Both the position numbers and the translations under genes were made by a program. A stretch of DNA of 64,000 nt from Ideonella sp. (GTDB lineage: Bacteria; Pseudomonadota; Gammaproteobacteria; Burkholderiales; Burkholderiaceae_C). Positions 21,190-29,180 of the stretch are shown one piece after another; position 1 is the first letter of the stretch; each line of letters begins with the position of its first letter. The stretch is taken from positions 62,001 to 126,000 of the forward strand of contig NZ_JADJDO010000013.1 in NCBI RefSeq assembly GCF_016702655.1, in the 5' to 3' direction. Below the pieces are notes generated by a model. The model had not been told where the DNA came from, searched no databases, and was given only the letters and a program-made list of their open reading frames with translations.

Positions 21190-21617
21190 CAGCTCTACCC
21201 AGCGCAGCCCGGCCCCGCGGGCGGGGCGGGCCGCCCCCGCGCCGCCGCGCGCGGGGCGCGGGGGGGCGGGGGGCCGGGCCGGCGGCGGGCGTCCGCGCGG
21301 TCAGGGGTCGGTCGGGTCTGTTCGTTGGCAAGGCGTCAAGTGCGAGCCTCGTCGGCGCGGCAACTCTGGAACGGGGGGCCGGCATGCTGGGCGCTGGGGG
21401 CGAAGCATGAGGACTTCGCCGCCGCGCCGTGCAACGGTCCTCCTTCGGGGGCCAGCCCTGCTTCCGAGCTGGCCGCCGACGAGCAGGTTCTAACGCCGGC
21501 GCGCATCGGCTCGCTGGCCGCGGGGGCGGGGGGGGGGGGGGGGGGGGGGGGGAGGGCCCCGCGCGCCCCACGATGCGGGCCGGCCCCGCGCATTCGGTAT
21601 CGTTCCCAGGCCCGTCC
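21190..21617 (+). other. Low-complexity G-rich segment with a 25-base G run
   Basis: No gene is recognisable. The segment alternates G- and C-rich tracts (21220-21300) and contains an uninterrupted run of 25 G (21528-21552), flanked by further G tracts. All frames look random, including a poly-glycine stretch. Such a run is very rare in bacterial chromosomes and is typical of sequencing or gap-closing artefacts. It lies exactly where the displaced CoA-binding gene resumes. Confidence 0.7.
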
Positions 21618-21621
21618 GCCG

Positions 21622-22080
21622 ACTGACGACATCACCACCCTGCGCCGCATCCTGCGCGATTGCCGGACGATCGCCGTCGTCGGCCTGTCGGCGCAGTGGC
21701 ACCGGCCGAGCGTGTTCGCGGCGAAGTACTTGCAGCAGCACGGCTACCGCATCGTGCCAGTCAATCCGCGCTGCACTGAACTGCTCGGCGAGCGCTGCTA
21801 CGCGAGCCTGGCCGACATCCCGCACCCGATCGACATGGTCGATGTGTTCCGGCGCAGCGAAGACGTGCTGCCGATCGCGCGCGATGCGGTGGCGATCGGC
21901 GCGCGCTGCCTGTGGCAGCAGATCGGCGTCGCCAACCTCGACGCCGACCGCCTGGCGCGCGAGGCCGGGCTGGCCTCGGTGATGGACCGCTGCGTAAAGA
22001 TCGAGCACGCGCGGCTGTTCGGCGGCCTGCACTGGGCGGGCGTCAATACGCGCGTGATTTCGGCGCGGCGGCCCGTCTGA
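21622..22080 (+). CDS. CoA-binding protein (YccU-like), start codon missing
   Basis: About 152 residues of a complete CoA-binding (Rossmann) domain protein: TDDITTLRRILRDCRTIAVV from codon 2, then PVNPRCTELLGERCY, and the conserved C-terminus ARLFGGLHWAGVNTRVISARR. Codon 1 should be ATG, but the sequence has CCG, and no alternative start with a ribosome-binding site is near. The native promoter, repeat B2 and a diverged copy of the first 19 codons lie 2.4 kb upstream. The protein is otherwise intact, so either the split is recent or the junction is an assembly error. Its biochemical role is not firmly known. Confidence 0.8.
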   Translation, partial: TDDITTLRRILRDCRTIAVVGLSAQWHRPSVFAAKYLQQHGYRIVPVNPRCTELLGERCYASLADIPHPIDMVDVFRRSEDVLPIARDAVAIGARCLWQQIGVANLDADRLAREAGLASVMDRCVKIEHARLFGGLHWAGVNTRVISARRPV

Positions 22081-22096
22081 CGACGCGAGAGCGACC

Positions 22097-23395
22097 ATGG
22101 CCGACCATGTCTTCCACCCCGAGACCCTGGCCATCCACGCCGGTCAGATCCCCGACGCGGCGACCGGTGCGCGCGCGCTGCCGATCTACCAGACGACGAG
22201 CTTCGTCTTCGACAGCGCCGAACACGCGGCGGCGCTGTTCAACCTGCAGACCTTCGGCAACGTCTACTCGCGCCTGTCCAACCCCACCGTCGCCGCGCTC
22301 GAGGAGCGCGTGGCGGCGCTCGAAGGCGGGCGCGCAGCGGTCGCGTCGGCGAGCGGCATGGCCGCCGAGGCGATGGCGCTGCTGACGATCCTGCAGCAGG
22401 GCGACCATGTCGTCGCCGCGGGTGCGCTCTATGGCGGGACGGTGACGATGCTCGCCGTCAACCTGCGCAAGTTCGGCATCGAGACGAGCTTCGTCGATGC
22501 GACGCGGCCCGACGCCTTTGCCGCAGCCATGCGCCCCAATACGCGTGCAGTCTTCGTCGAGAGCCTCGGAAACCCGAGCCTCGTCGTGCCCGACATCGCC
22601 GCCGTCGCCGAGCTTGCGCATGCACACGGCGTGCCGCTCGTCGTCGACAACACGGTGCCGTCGCCCTTCCTGTGCAATCCGCTCGCGCTCGGCGCCGACA
22701 TCGTCGTCCACTCGGCGACCAAGTACCTCGGCGGCCACGGCACGACGCTTGGCGGCGTGATGGCCGAGGCGGGCAGCTTCCCCTGGGGCAACGGCAAGTT
22801 CCCGGGCATGACCGAGCCGTCGCCGGGCTATCACGGCGTGATCTTCCACGAGACCTTCGGCGACTTCGGCTTCACGATGCGGGCGCGCATGGAGACGCTG
22901 CGCGTCTACGGCGCCGCGCTCGCACCGGCGAGCGCTTGGCAGATCCTGCAGGGCATCGAGACGCTGCCGCTGCGCATGGAGCGCCATTGCGAGAACGCGC
23001 GCCGCGTCGCGGCCTTCCTGCAAACGCATCCGCGCGTGCGCTGGGTCAACTACCCGGGCCTGCCCGATCATCCGCAGTACGAACTCGTCGCAAGGCAGAT
23101 GCGCCGGGTCGGCGGCGCGCCGGGCGCGTCGGGGCTGCTGGCCTTCGGCGTGCGCGGTGGCGCCGCGGCGGGCGAGAAGTTCATCGAGGCGGCGCAATTC
23201 ATGAGCCATGTCGCCAACATCGGCGACACTCGTACGCTCGTCATCCACCCGGCATCGACGACGCACCGCCAGCTCGACCCTGCGCAGCAGCTCGGCGCCG
23301 GCGTGCTGCCCGACATGGTGCGGATGTCGGTCGGGCTCGAGCACATCGACGACATCCTGTGGGATATCGACCAGGCGCTTGCGAGGACAGCATGA
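22097..23395 (+). CDS. metY: O-acetylhomoserine sulfhydrylase (Cys/Met metabolism PLP enzyme)
   Basis: A 432-residue PLP-dependent enzyme of the MetY type, which makes homocysteine (or another thioether) from O-acylhomoserine and sulfide. The PLP lysine is Lys209 in HSATKYLGGHGTT. Other landmarks are IHAGQIPDAATGARALPIYQ and NVYSRLSNPT. It starts 17 nt after the CoA-binding gene, and its stop overlaps the next start (ATGA), so it is the first or second gene of an operon with an acyl-CoA ligase. Cystathionine gamma-synthase relatives are shorter, which supports MetY. Confidence 0.92.
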   Translation: MADHVFHPETLAIHAGQIPDAATGARALPIYQTTSFVFDSAEHAAALFNLQTFGNVYSRLSNPTVAALEERVAALEGGRAAVASASGMAAEAMALLTILQQGDHVVAAGALYGGTVTMLAVNLRKFGIETSFVDATRPDAFAAAMRPNTRAVFVESLGNPSLVVPDIAAVAELAHAHGVPLVVDNTVPSPFLCNPLALGADIVVHSATKYLGGHGTTLGGVMAEAGSFPWGNGKFPGMTEPSPGYHGVIFHETFGDFGFTMRARMETLRVYGAALAPASAWQILQGIETLPLRMERHCENARRVAAFLQTHPRVRWVNYPGLPDHPQYELVARQMRRVGGAPGASGLLAFGVRGGAAAGEKFIEAAQFMSHVANIGDTRTLVIHPASTTHRQLDPAQQLGAGVLPDMVRMSVGLEHIDDILWDIDQALARTA

Positions 23396-25047
23396 ACACG
23401 ACGACGATCTACGACTCGGGGCTCGACCGCAACGACGCCAACTTCGTGCCGCTCTCGCCGGTGAGTTTTGTCGAGCGCAGCGCCGAAATCTTCGCCGACC
23501 TGCCGGCGGTGATCCACGGCGAGCGCCGCAACACCTGGGCGCAGACGCGCGAGCGCTCGGCGCGCCTCGCGGCGGCGTTGCGATCGCTGGGCGTCACTCG
23601 CTTGGCGACAGTCAGCGTGATGCTGCACAACACGCCCGAGATGGTCGAGGCGCATTACGCGGTGCCGGCCATCAATGCGGTGCTCAACACGCTCAACACG
23701 CGCCTGGATGCGCCGCTGCTGGCGTGGCAGCTGAACCATTGCGAGGCGGCGGTGCTGATCACCGACCGCGAGTTCGCGCCGGTGATGCGCGAGGCGCTGC
23801 GCATCCTGAAGACCGAGCACGGCCGCGCCCCGGTCGTGATCGACGTCTGCGACAGCGAGTACGCCGGGCCCGGCGAGCGCCTGGGAACGCTCGAGTACGA
23901 GAGTCTGCTCGGCATGCACGACCCCTTGCCCGTGCTCGCCGGCCCGCGCGACGAGTGGGATGCAATCGCGGTCAGCTACACCTCGGGAACGACCGGCGAC
24001 CCCAAGGGCGTCGTGACCCACCACCGCGGCGCATACCTGAACGCGGTCTGCAACGCGGTGACCTGGACCATGCCCAACTTCCCGCGTTATCTGTGGACGC
24101 TGCCGATGTTCCACTGCAACGGCTGGTGCTTCCCGTGGACTGTGGCCATGCAGGGCGGCACGCATGTCTGCCTGCGCGGCGTCAACGCCCAGGCCATCCT
24201 GGCGGCGATCCGCGAGCACCGCGTCGACCACTACTGCGCGGCGCCGATCGTGCACAACCTGCTCATCGCGGCGCCGGCCGAACAGCGCGCCGGGATCGCG
24301 CACAAGGTGCGCGCGATGGTCGCGGGCGCGGCGCCGCCGGCGGCGATGATCGAGGGCATGGCCGCGATCGGCTTCGAGATCACGCATGTGTACGGCCTGA
24401 CCGAGGTCTACGGGCCGGCGGCGGTGGCCGTCAAGCGCGAGGGTTGGGCGTGCGAGAGCCTGTCCGAACAAGCGCGCCTGAACGGCCGCCAGGGCGTGCG
24501 CTACCCGCTGCAGCAGGGCATGACGGTGCTCGATCCGCAAACCATGGTCGAGGTGCCCGCCGATGCGCAGACCATGGGCGAGATCATGTTCCGCGGCAAC
24601 ATCACGATGAAGGGCTATCTCAAGAACCCGGTCGCGACCGCGGCAGCGTTCGAGGGCGGGTGGTTCCATACCGGCGACCTGGCGGTGATCGAGCCCGACC
24701 GCTATGTCAAGATCAAGGACCGCAGCAAGGACGTGATCATCTCCGGCGGCGAGAACATCAGCTCGATCGAGGTCGAGGATGCGCTGTACCGGCATCCGGC
24801 GGTGATGGCCTGCGCCGTCGTTGCGCGGCCGGACCCGAAGTGGGGCGAGACGCCGCTCGCGTTCGTCGAGATCAAGCCTGGCGCAGAAGTCACCGCGGCC
24901 GAGTTGGTCGCGCACTGCAAGAGCCTGCTCGCCAGCTACAAGGTGCCGCGCGAGATCCGCTTCGAGGAGATCCCCAAGACCTCGACCGGCAAGATCCAGA
25001 AGTTCATGTTGCGCGAGCGCGCCAGGTCGGCGAGCGCGATCGAGTAG
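23392..25047 (+). CDS. AMP-forming acyl-CoA synthetase
   Basis: A 551-residue adenylate-forming ligase that activates a carboxylic acid to its CoA thioester. The AMP-binding loop is SYTSGTTGDPKGVVTHHRG, the A5-like motif is YGLTEVYGP, and the C-terminal lysine motif is KTSTGKIQKFML. Homology to medium- or long-chain acyl-CoA ligases is general; the substrate is not clear. The ATG overlaps the metY stop (ATGA). The hydratase homologue follows 11 nt downstream, suggesting a fatty-acid-related role for the pair. Confidence 0.9.
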   Translation: MNTTTIYDSGLDRNDANFVPLSPVSFVERSAEIFADLPAVIHGERRNTWAQTRERSARLAAALRSLGVTRLATVSVMLHNTPEMVEAHYAVPAINAVLNTLNTRLDAPLLAWQLNHCEAAVLITDREFAPVMREALRILKTEHGRAPVVIDVCDSEYAGPGERLGTLEYESLLGMHDPLPVLAGPRDEWDAIAVSYTSGTTGDPKGVVTHHRGAYLNAVCNAVTWTMPNFPRYLWTLPMFHCNGWCFPWTVAMQGGTHVCLRGVNAQAILAAIREHRVDHYCAAPIVHNLLIAAPAEQRAGIAHKVRAMVAGAAPPAAMIEGMAAIGFEITHVYGLTEVYGPAAVAVKREGWACESLSEQARLNGRQGVRYPLQQGMTVLDPQTMVEVPADAQTMGEIMFRGNITMKGYLKNPVATAAAFEGGWFHTGDLAVIEPDRYVKIKDRSKDVIISGGENISSIEVEDALYRHPAVMACAVVARPDPKWGETPLAFVEIKPGAEVTAAELVAHCKSLLASYKVPREIRFEEIPKTSTGKIQKFMLRERARSASAIE

Positions 25048-25058
25048 GAGCCACGACG

Positions 25059-25838
25059 ATGAGTGCTGATCCCTTCGTGCGCGTCGAACGCGACGCACGT
25101 GACGTCGTCACGCTGACGCTCGACCGCCCGGCAGCCTTCAACGCGCTGTCCGAGGGCATGCTCGCCGCGCTGCAGGCCGAGCTCGATGTGCTGGCCGGCG
25201 ACGAGACCGCGCGCGCGGTCGTGATCGCCGCCGCGGGCAAGGCCTTCTGCGCCGGGCACGACCTGAAGGAGATGCGCGCTGCGCCGTCGCTGGACTACTA
25301 CACGACGCTCTTCGACCGCTGCGCAGGCGTGATGCTTGCCGTGCAACGTCTGCCGGTGCCGGTGATCGCGCGCGTGCAGGGCATCGCTACGGCCGCCGGC
25401 TGCCAGCTCGTCGCGATGTGCGATCTTGCGGTGGCGAGCCGCGACGCGCGCTTTGCCGTCAGCGGTGTCACGCTCGGGCTGTTCTGCTCGACGCCGGGGG
25501 TTGCTTTGAGCCGCAATGTCGGGCGCAAGGCGGCATTCGAGATGCTCGTCACGGGCGAATTCATCAGCGCCGACGAGGCGCGCGCAAAGGGGCTCGTGAA
25601 CCGCGTCGCCGAACCGGCCGAGCTCGACGCCGAGGTCGAGCGCCTCGTCGCGAGCATCGTTGCCAAGCCGCGCGTCGCGATCGCGATGGGCAAGGCGCTG
25701 TTCTACCGTCAGCTCGAGACCGGCATCGCTGCTGCCTACGAAGACGCCGGCCGGACGATGGCGTGCAACATGATGGACGCCGCCGCGCTCGAAGGCGTGC
25801 AGGCCTTCATCGACAAGCGCAAGCCCGACTGGCGCTGA
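25059..25838 (+). CDS. Enoyl-CoA hydratase/isomerase family protein, ECHDC3-like
   Basis: A 259-residue crotonase-fold protein. The oxyanion-hole segment AAGKAFCAGHDLKEM is intact. At the first catalytic position, where hydratases have Glu in GGGCELA, this protein has ATAAGCQLVAMCD (Gln). The second catalytic Glu region reads GLFCSTPGVALSRNVG, again without Glu. This is the pattern of ECHDC3-type relatives, for which classic hydratase activity is doubtful. TAGGAG lies 7 nt before the ATG. It is probably in one operon with the acyl-CoA ligase. Confidence 0.88.
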   Translation: MSADPFVRVERDARDVVTLTLDRPAAFNALSEGMLAALQAELDVLAGDETARAVVIAAAGKAFCAGHDLKEMRAAPSLDYYTTLFDRCAGVMLAVQRLPVPVIARVQGIATAAGCQLVAMCDLAVASRDARFAVSGVTLGLFCSTPGVALSRNVGRKAAFEMLVTGEFISADEARAKGLVNRVAEPAELDAEVERLVASIVAKPRVAIAMGKALFYRQLETGIAAAYEDAGRTMACNMMDAAALEGVQAFIDKRKPDWR

Positions 25839-25857
25839 CGCGCACGGCGCGACGCCG

Positions 25858-26346
25858 TCAGTTCCCGCCCAGGTGCAGCTTGTAGGTTGCGCCAGTCGAG
25901 ATGCGGCAGTCGCCCGTGCCCTGGTAGGGCGTCGTCATCTGGTAGTCGCACGACATGATCGTGCCCTTGGAGCCGTAGGCGCTGGCGACGCCGCGCTTGT
26001 CCTCGTTGGAGACGCGCGTCGCCTCGCCGGTCAGGATCTCGCCGAGGTAGTTGACCTGGAAGCGGCCCTTGCCCGTCATCAGGTTGGTCACCGTGCCGCT
26101 GATCACCCCACCGGCGGCGGCGGCTTCATTGGTCGGGTACATGCGCGCGTTCAGGACGGCCGGCATCTGCGCGCCGGGCATCTGGCCTTGCGGTGCCGCA
26201 GGCGCCGGGATCGGTGCGCCGACCGGCGGCAGCGGATAGGGATCGTAATACACGGCGCCGTCGGGGCCGCGCACCGGAACGACATAACAGGCCGACAGCG
26301 TGGCCGCGACGGCGAGAGGCACGAGATAGGTTGCGAAGCGATTCAA
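25858..26346 (-). CDS. Predicted outer-membrane lipoprotein of unknown function
   Basis: A 162-residue protein with a lipoprotein signal: NRFATYLVPLAVAATLSAC, with the lipobox LSAC and Cys at about residue 19. A Pro-rich segment follows (PLPPVGAPIPAPAAPQGQ), then a C-terminal domain with ISGTVTNLMTGKGRF and GTGDCRISTGATYKLHLG. The TTG at 26346 is taken as start because AGGAG lies 6 nt upstream and it gives a clean signal peptide; an ATG 87 nt upstream would put a charged tail before it. It is divergent from the nuclease gene. No function is assigned. Confidence 0.75.
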   Translation of the reverse strand: MNRFATYLVPLAVAATLSACYVVPVRGPDGAVYYDPYPLPPVGAPIPAPAAPQGQMPGAQMPAVLNARMYPTNEAAAAGGVISGTVTNLMTGKGRFQVNYLGEILTGEATRVSNEDKRGVASAYGSKGTIMSCDYQMTTPYQGTGDCRISTGATYKLHLGGN

Positions 26347-26591
26347 GGCCTGCTCCTGAAGTAGACACCGCCGCAGCTTGTGGCGCCGACCGACCGGTGC
26401 AAGGCATGATCGGTCCGCGCAATGCAGGCGCATTGCGAATCGTCAATCGGCGCGGCAATCTGCGCATCGGCGCGTCGCGCTCGCGCTGCGCGACGCCTGC
26501 GGTGCGGGCGTGAAAAGTTCGCGCAGTTCGTTCGATGGGCGGCACGCGTGGCCCCTAACATCGGCCAGTCCTCGGCAATCGGCTTCACTCC

Positions 26592-27326
26592 ATGCATGGG
26601 CTTGCCTGGCTCGTTACGCGTGTTCTTTCGGTCCTGATCGGCGCAGCCTTGCTGCCTGCCGCGCAAGCCGCGCCGACGCGCAGCGTCGACGGGGTCGTGA
26701 TGCGAGTCGTCGACGGCGACAGCCTCTGGTTTGCGCCGGCGGACGGCGGCGCGCCGCTCGAGGTGCGGCTGCAGGACATCGACGCGCCCGAGATCTGCCA
26801 GCCCTGGGGGCCCGAGGCGCGCGATGCATTGCAGGAAAAGGTTCTCAACAAGACCGCGCGTGCACAGATCAGCGGCCTGGACACGCACGGCCGCACGCTG
26901 GCGACGCTCTACCTCGATGACCTGAACGTCAATCAGTGGCTGGTCAAGGAGGGCCAGGCCTGGAGCGGCCGCTACCGCCACGACCGGGGGCGCTATGTGT
27001 CCGAGGAGCGCATGGCCAAGGCGCTGATGCGCGGCTTCAATGGCGCCGGCGGCGCGGTCATGCCGAGGGATTTCCGGCGCGATCACGGGCCGTGCGTGGC
27101 CGGCACGGGCGCTCAGGCGATGACACCTGTCGCCGCGGTGCCATCCGTGCGCGTTGCGCCGGCGACCGCGCTGCCGGATGCCGCCTATCGCTGCGACGGC
27201 CGAACCTACTGCAACCAGATGCGCTCCTGCGCCGAGGCCACCTTCTTCCTCAAGAACTGCCCGGGCGTCAAGATGGACGGCAATCACGACGGCGTGCCCT
27301 GCGAGCAGCAGTGGTGCCGGCCCTGA
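26592..27326 (+). CDS. Secreted thermonuclease-like nuclease with C-terminal Excalibur domain
   Basis: A 244-residue protein with a signal peptide (about residues 1-27, ending PAAQA). A staphylococcal-nuclease (SNase) fold follows: VDGVVMRVVDGDSLWF, VRLQDIDAPE and the LDTHGRTLATLYL strand. The C-terminus carries a calcium-binding Excalibur motif, DGNHDGVPCEQQWC, preceded by paired cysteines. The domain pair suggests an extracellular, Ca2+-linked nuclease. It probably stands alone, since neighbours on both sides are on the other strand. Confidence 0.85.
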   Translation: MHGLAWLVTRVLSVLIGAALLPAAQAAPTRSVDGVVMRVVDGDSLWFAPADGGAPLEVRLQDIDAPEICQPWGPEARDALQEKVLNKTARAQISGLDTHGRTLATLYLDDLNVNQWLVKEGQAWSGRYRHDRGRYVSEERMAKALMRGFNGAGGAVMPRDFRRDHGPCVAGTGAQAMTPVAAVPSVRVAPATALPDAAYRCDGRTYCNQMRSCAEATFFLKNCPGVKMDGNHDGVPCEQQWCRP

Positions 27327-27335
27327 CGCCTGCCT

Positions 27336-28355
27336 TCAGCGCCGCCAGATCGTGACCTTCCAGTTGTCGATGCCGTGCTGCACCGACTCGCCCTGCGATC
27401 CTGAGGCGTGCCGAACGTAGCCGAAGCGCAGCGTGGCGCCGGTGGCCGAGAAGTCCGGGCACGATTCGCCGATGTTGCACGCCGGCCCGTCGAACTGCCG
27501 CAGATCCTGCTGGCGCAGGCTGTGGAACGCCACCCCCGCCCAGCCCGCGCGGCTGCAGATCGACGCATCTGAGAGGTACCTGCGCCCGCTCTGCTCGATG
27601 AACACGCCCGTCTCGACGAAGTTGCTGCCCGACGGATTGAGCAGGATGCAATCCTCGGCATGGTCGATGACGCGGATCGCACCCTGCAACGCCGGGTCGT
27701 AGGTCGCCGCCAGCCACAGGTGGGTGACGTTGGAGACGCCGGAACCCGGCGCCACCTGCACGGTCATCTTCCGGTAGGCGCCCGGATGGCCGTCGGCCGG
27801 GGCCCGCTCCTCGGCATGGGTGAACGAAGGGTAGCCGGCGACGATCGCAGGCGCGGCCTGCCAGTTGCTGGCCACGAATTCCTGGTCGCCCAGCACGATG
27901 CCGGGTGTGGCCGAGACCGCGAGCTGCGTCGTGGCCTGCAGTGGCGTCGCGTTTCCTTGCCACGCGAGCGCCATGAATATCGCGCCGTCGTCGGCAAGGG
28001 TGACACTCGCCAGGGAGTAGGTCTTGGCGGTTGCACCGGGGATGTCGTTGAAGGTCGCGCCGCCGTCCGCGGATCGGCGCCACTGGTAGCTGTAGGCGCC
28101 GCTGCCATGCGCAATCACCGCCATCAGGCTCAATGGAGAGCCGACCTGAACCGTGACGGACGGCGGATCGATGCTCAGCGACGGGGGCGGGGGCGGCTGC
28201 GGCCCGCAGGAATCCGGATAGACGTCGCAGATCGAGTCGTCCAGGCCGCCGCCGCCGCTGCCGACGATGGCGGCAAGCCCGATCGCAGCGATCACGATCT
28301 GCAGCGCGGCGCTATGGACGCGGCTGGCCAGGCCCGGCTTGGTGTGCATGTTCAT
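27336..28355 (-). CDS. Secreted protein with Ig-like domain
   Basis: A 339-residue exported protein. It has an N-terminal hydrophobic segment (about residues 17-33), a Pro-run linker (PQPPPPPSL) and an Ig-like domain at about 60-150 (VTVQVGSPLSLMAVIAHGSGA, then QWRRSADGGATF). A C-terminal half contains several cysteines (CILL, CSRAGW, CNIGESCPDF). Ig-like domains of this type occur in surface or secreted adhesive proteins; no specific function can be given. AGGGG lies about 7 nt upstream of the ATG. The start lies within the 3' end of the VanZ-like gene (44-nt overlap). Confidence 0.75.
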   Translation of the reverse strand: MNMHTKPGLASRVHSAALQIVIAAIGLAAIVGSGGGGLDDSICDVYPDSCGPQPPPPPSLSIDPPSVTVQVGSPLSLMAVIAHGSGAYSYQWRRSADGGATFNDIPGATAKTYSLASVTLADDGAIFMALAWQGNATPLQATTQLAVSATPGIVLGDQEFVASNWQAAPAIVAGYPSFTHAEERAPADGHPGAYRKMTVQVAPGSGVSNVTHLWLAATYDPALQGAIRVIDHAEDCILLNPSGSNFVETGVFIEQSGRRYLSDASICSRAGWAGVAFHSLRQQDLRQFDGPACNIGESCPDFSATGATLRFGYVRHASGSQGESVQHGIDNWKVTIWRR

Positions 28356-28869
28356 GGCGACCCCTGTCGTGACCAGGATGAAGGATCAGGACCGCGGCAG
28401 CCAGTGATCCGGCGGTCGCGGCCAGGATGTCGGCACGGTCGAAAGTGCCGCGCAGGATGTAGTTCGCCAGCGCATCCCCCACAGCGCTTTGGCCGAAGAG
28501 GCACTGAAGCGCTTCGGCGATGGAAGCGCTGATCCGTTGGTGCTGGGCAAGCTCGAGCAAGACGTTCACAGCCCACCACGCCGCACACGCGCCGCAGGCC
28601 GGCCGCGCACAACGCGGGCGCGCAGCCGAAGTGAACAGGCTGAACGCAAACGGGTGCACGAAGCTCGGCAGCCAGGAGCCCATGGCGCCGAAGAGCGGCC
28701 CGGATTGAAGGACGGCGAGCGCCGGGAACAGCATCGCACGCGCGGGGTCTCGGTCTGCGGCATAGACGAGCAGGCCCAGGGCCAGTGCCAGACCGCCGAT
28801 CGACCACAGACGAGCAGTCACCCGCCACTCGAAGGCGCACGCAGTGGCGTCGGCGCCGCACGGCGTCAT
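28312..28869 (-). CDS. VanZ-like integral membrane protein
   Basis: About 185 residues with four predicted membrane segments (LWSIGGLALALGLLVYAADR; MLFPALAVLQSGPLFGAMGS; CAAWWAVNVLLELAQ; DILAATAGSLAAAVLI). The pattern VNVLLELAQHQRISASIAEAL followed by RGTFDRADILAATAG matches VanZ-family proteins, whose C-terminal F/YD..DI....G motif is typical. The start is uncertain: in-frame ATGs exist at 28869, 28911 and 28929; the first is taken. It overlaps the Ig-like gene by 44 nt. Role unknown. Confidence 0.6.
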   Translation of the reverse strand: MTPCGADATACAFEWRVTARLWSIGGLALALGLLVYAADRDPARAMLFPALAVLQSGPLFGAMGSWLPSFVHPFAFSLFTSAARPRCARPACGACAAWWAVNVLLELAQHQRISASIAEALQCLFGQSAVGDALANYILRGTFDRADILAATAGSLAAAVLILHPGHDRGRHEHAHQAGPGQPRP

Positions 28870-29180
28870 GCTCGACCCATTCGAACGTACCCCAGCGCCA
28901 GCGCGTGACATCGTTTTGACTGTAGGCATCAGGCCGACGCCCGGATTGAGTCGGCTCAACGTGGCGCCATTTGCGGGCTGCCGATGCCGGTCGGCTCGCG
29001 AATCACTCGCGCCGCGCGCCTCGAGCCCGACCCCGCCCTCGTGCATAACCCAGGCGATGTCGTGCGTCGTGTCCGTGCTGTCGCAGGTTCGCCACCGGCA
29101 CGCACGCGTCGTTCAGGGTCAGGTGCAGGCTCGCATCGGCAGGCGCCAGCCGAACCAGGCTGAGCGGCGCTGCCTGCCTG
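28870..29180. other. Intergenic region without recognisable gene
   Basis: This 311-nt region between two minus-strand genes shows no convincing coding sequence, repeat copy or terminator. Frames that are open here resemble none of the families in the window. It should hold the promoter of the VanZ-like gene, but no clear -35/-10 pair was found. Confidence 0.5.

Noticed and set aside
19163..21674. Insertion sequence or transposon
   Set aside because: No transposase gene and no terminal inverted repeats were found; flanking copies are parts of the host gene and are diverged.
20464..22080. One continuous 538-codon frame joining SPASM tail, sulfotransferase piece and CoA-binding protein
   Set aside because: It joins unrelated families through low-complexity sequence; an artefact of indels and GC-rich DNA rather than a fusion protein.
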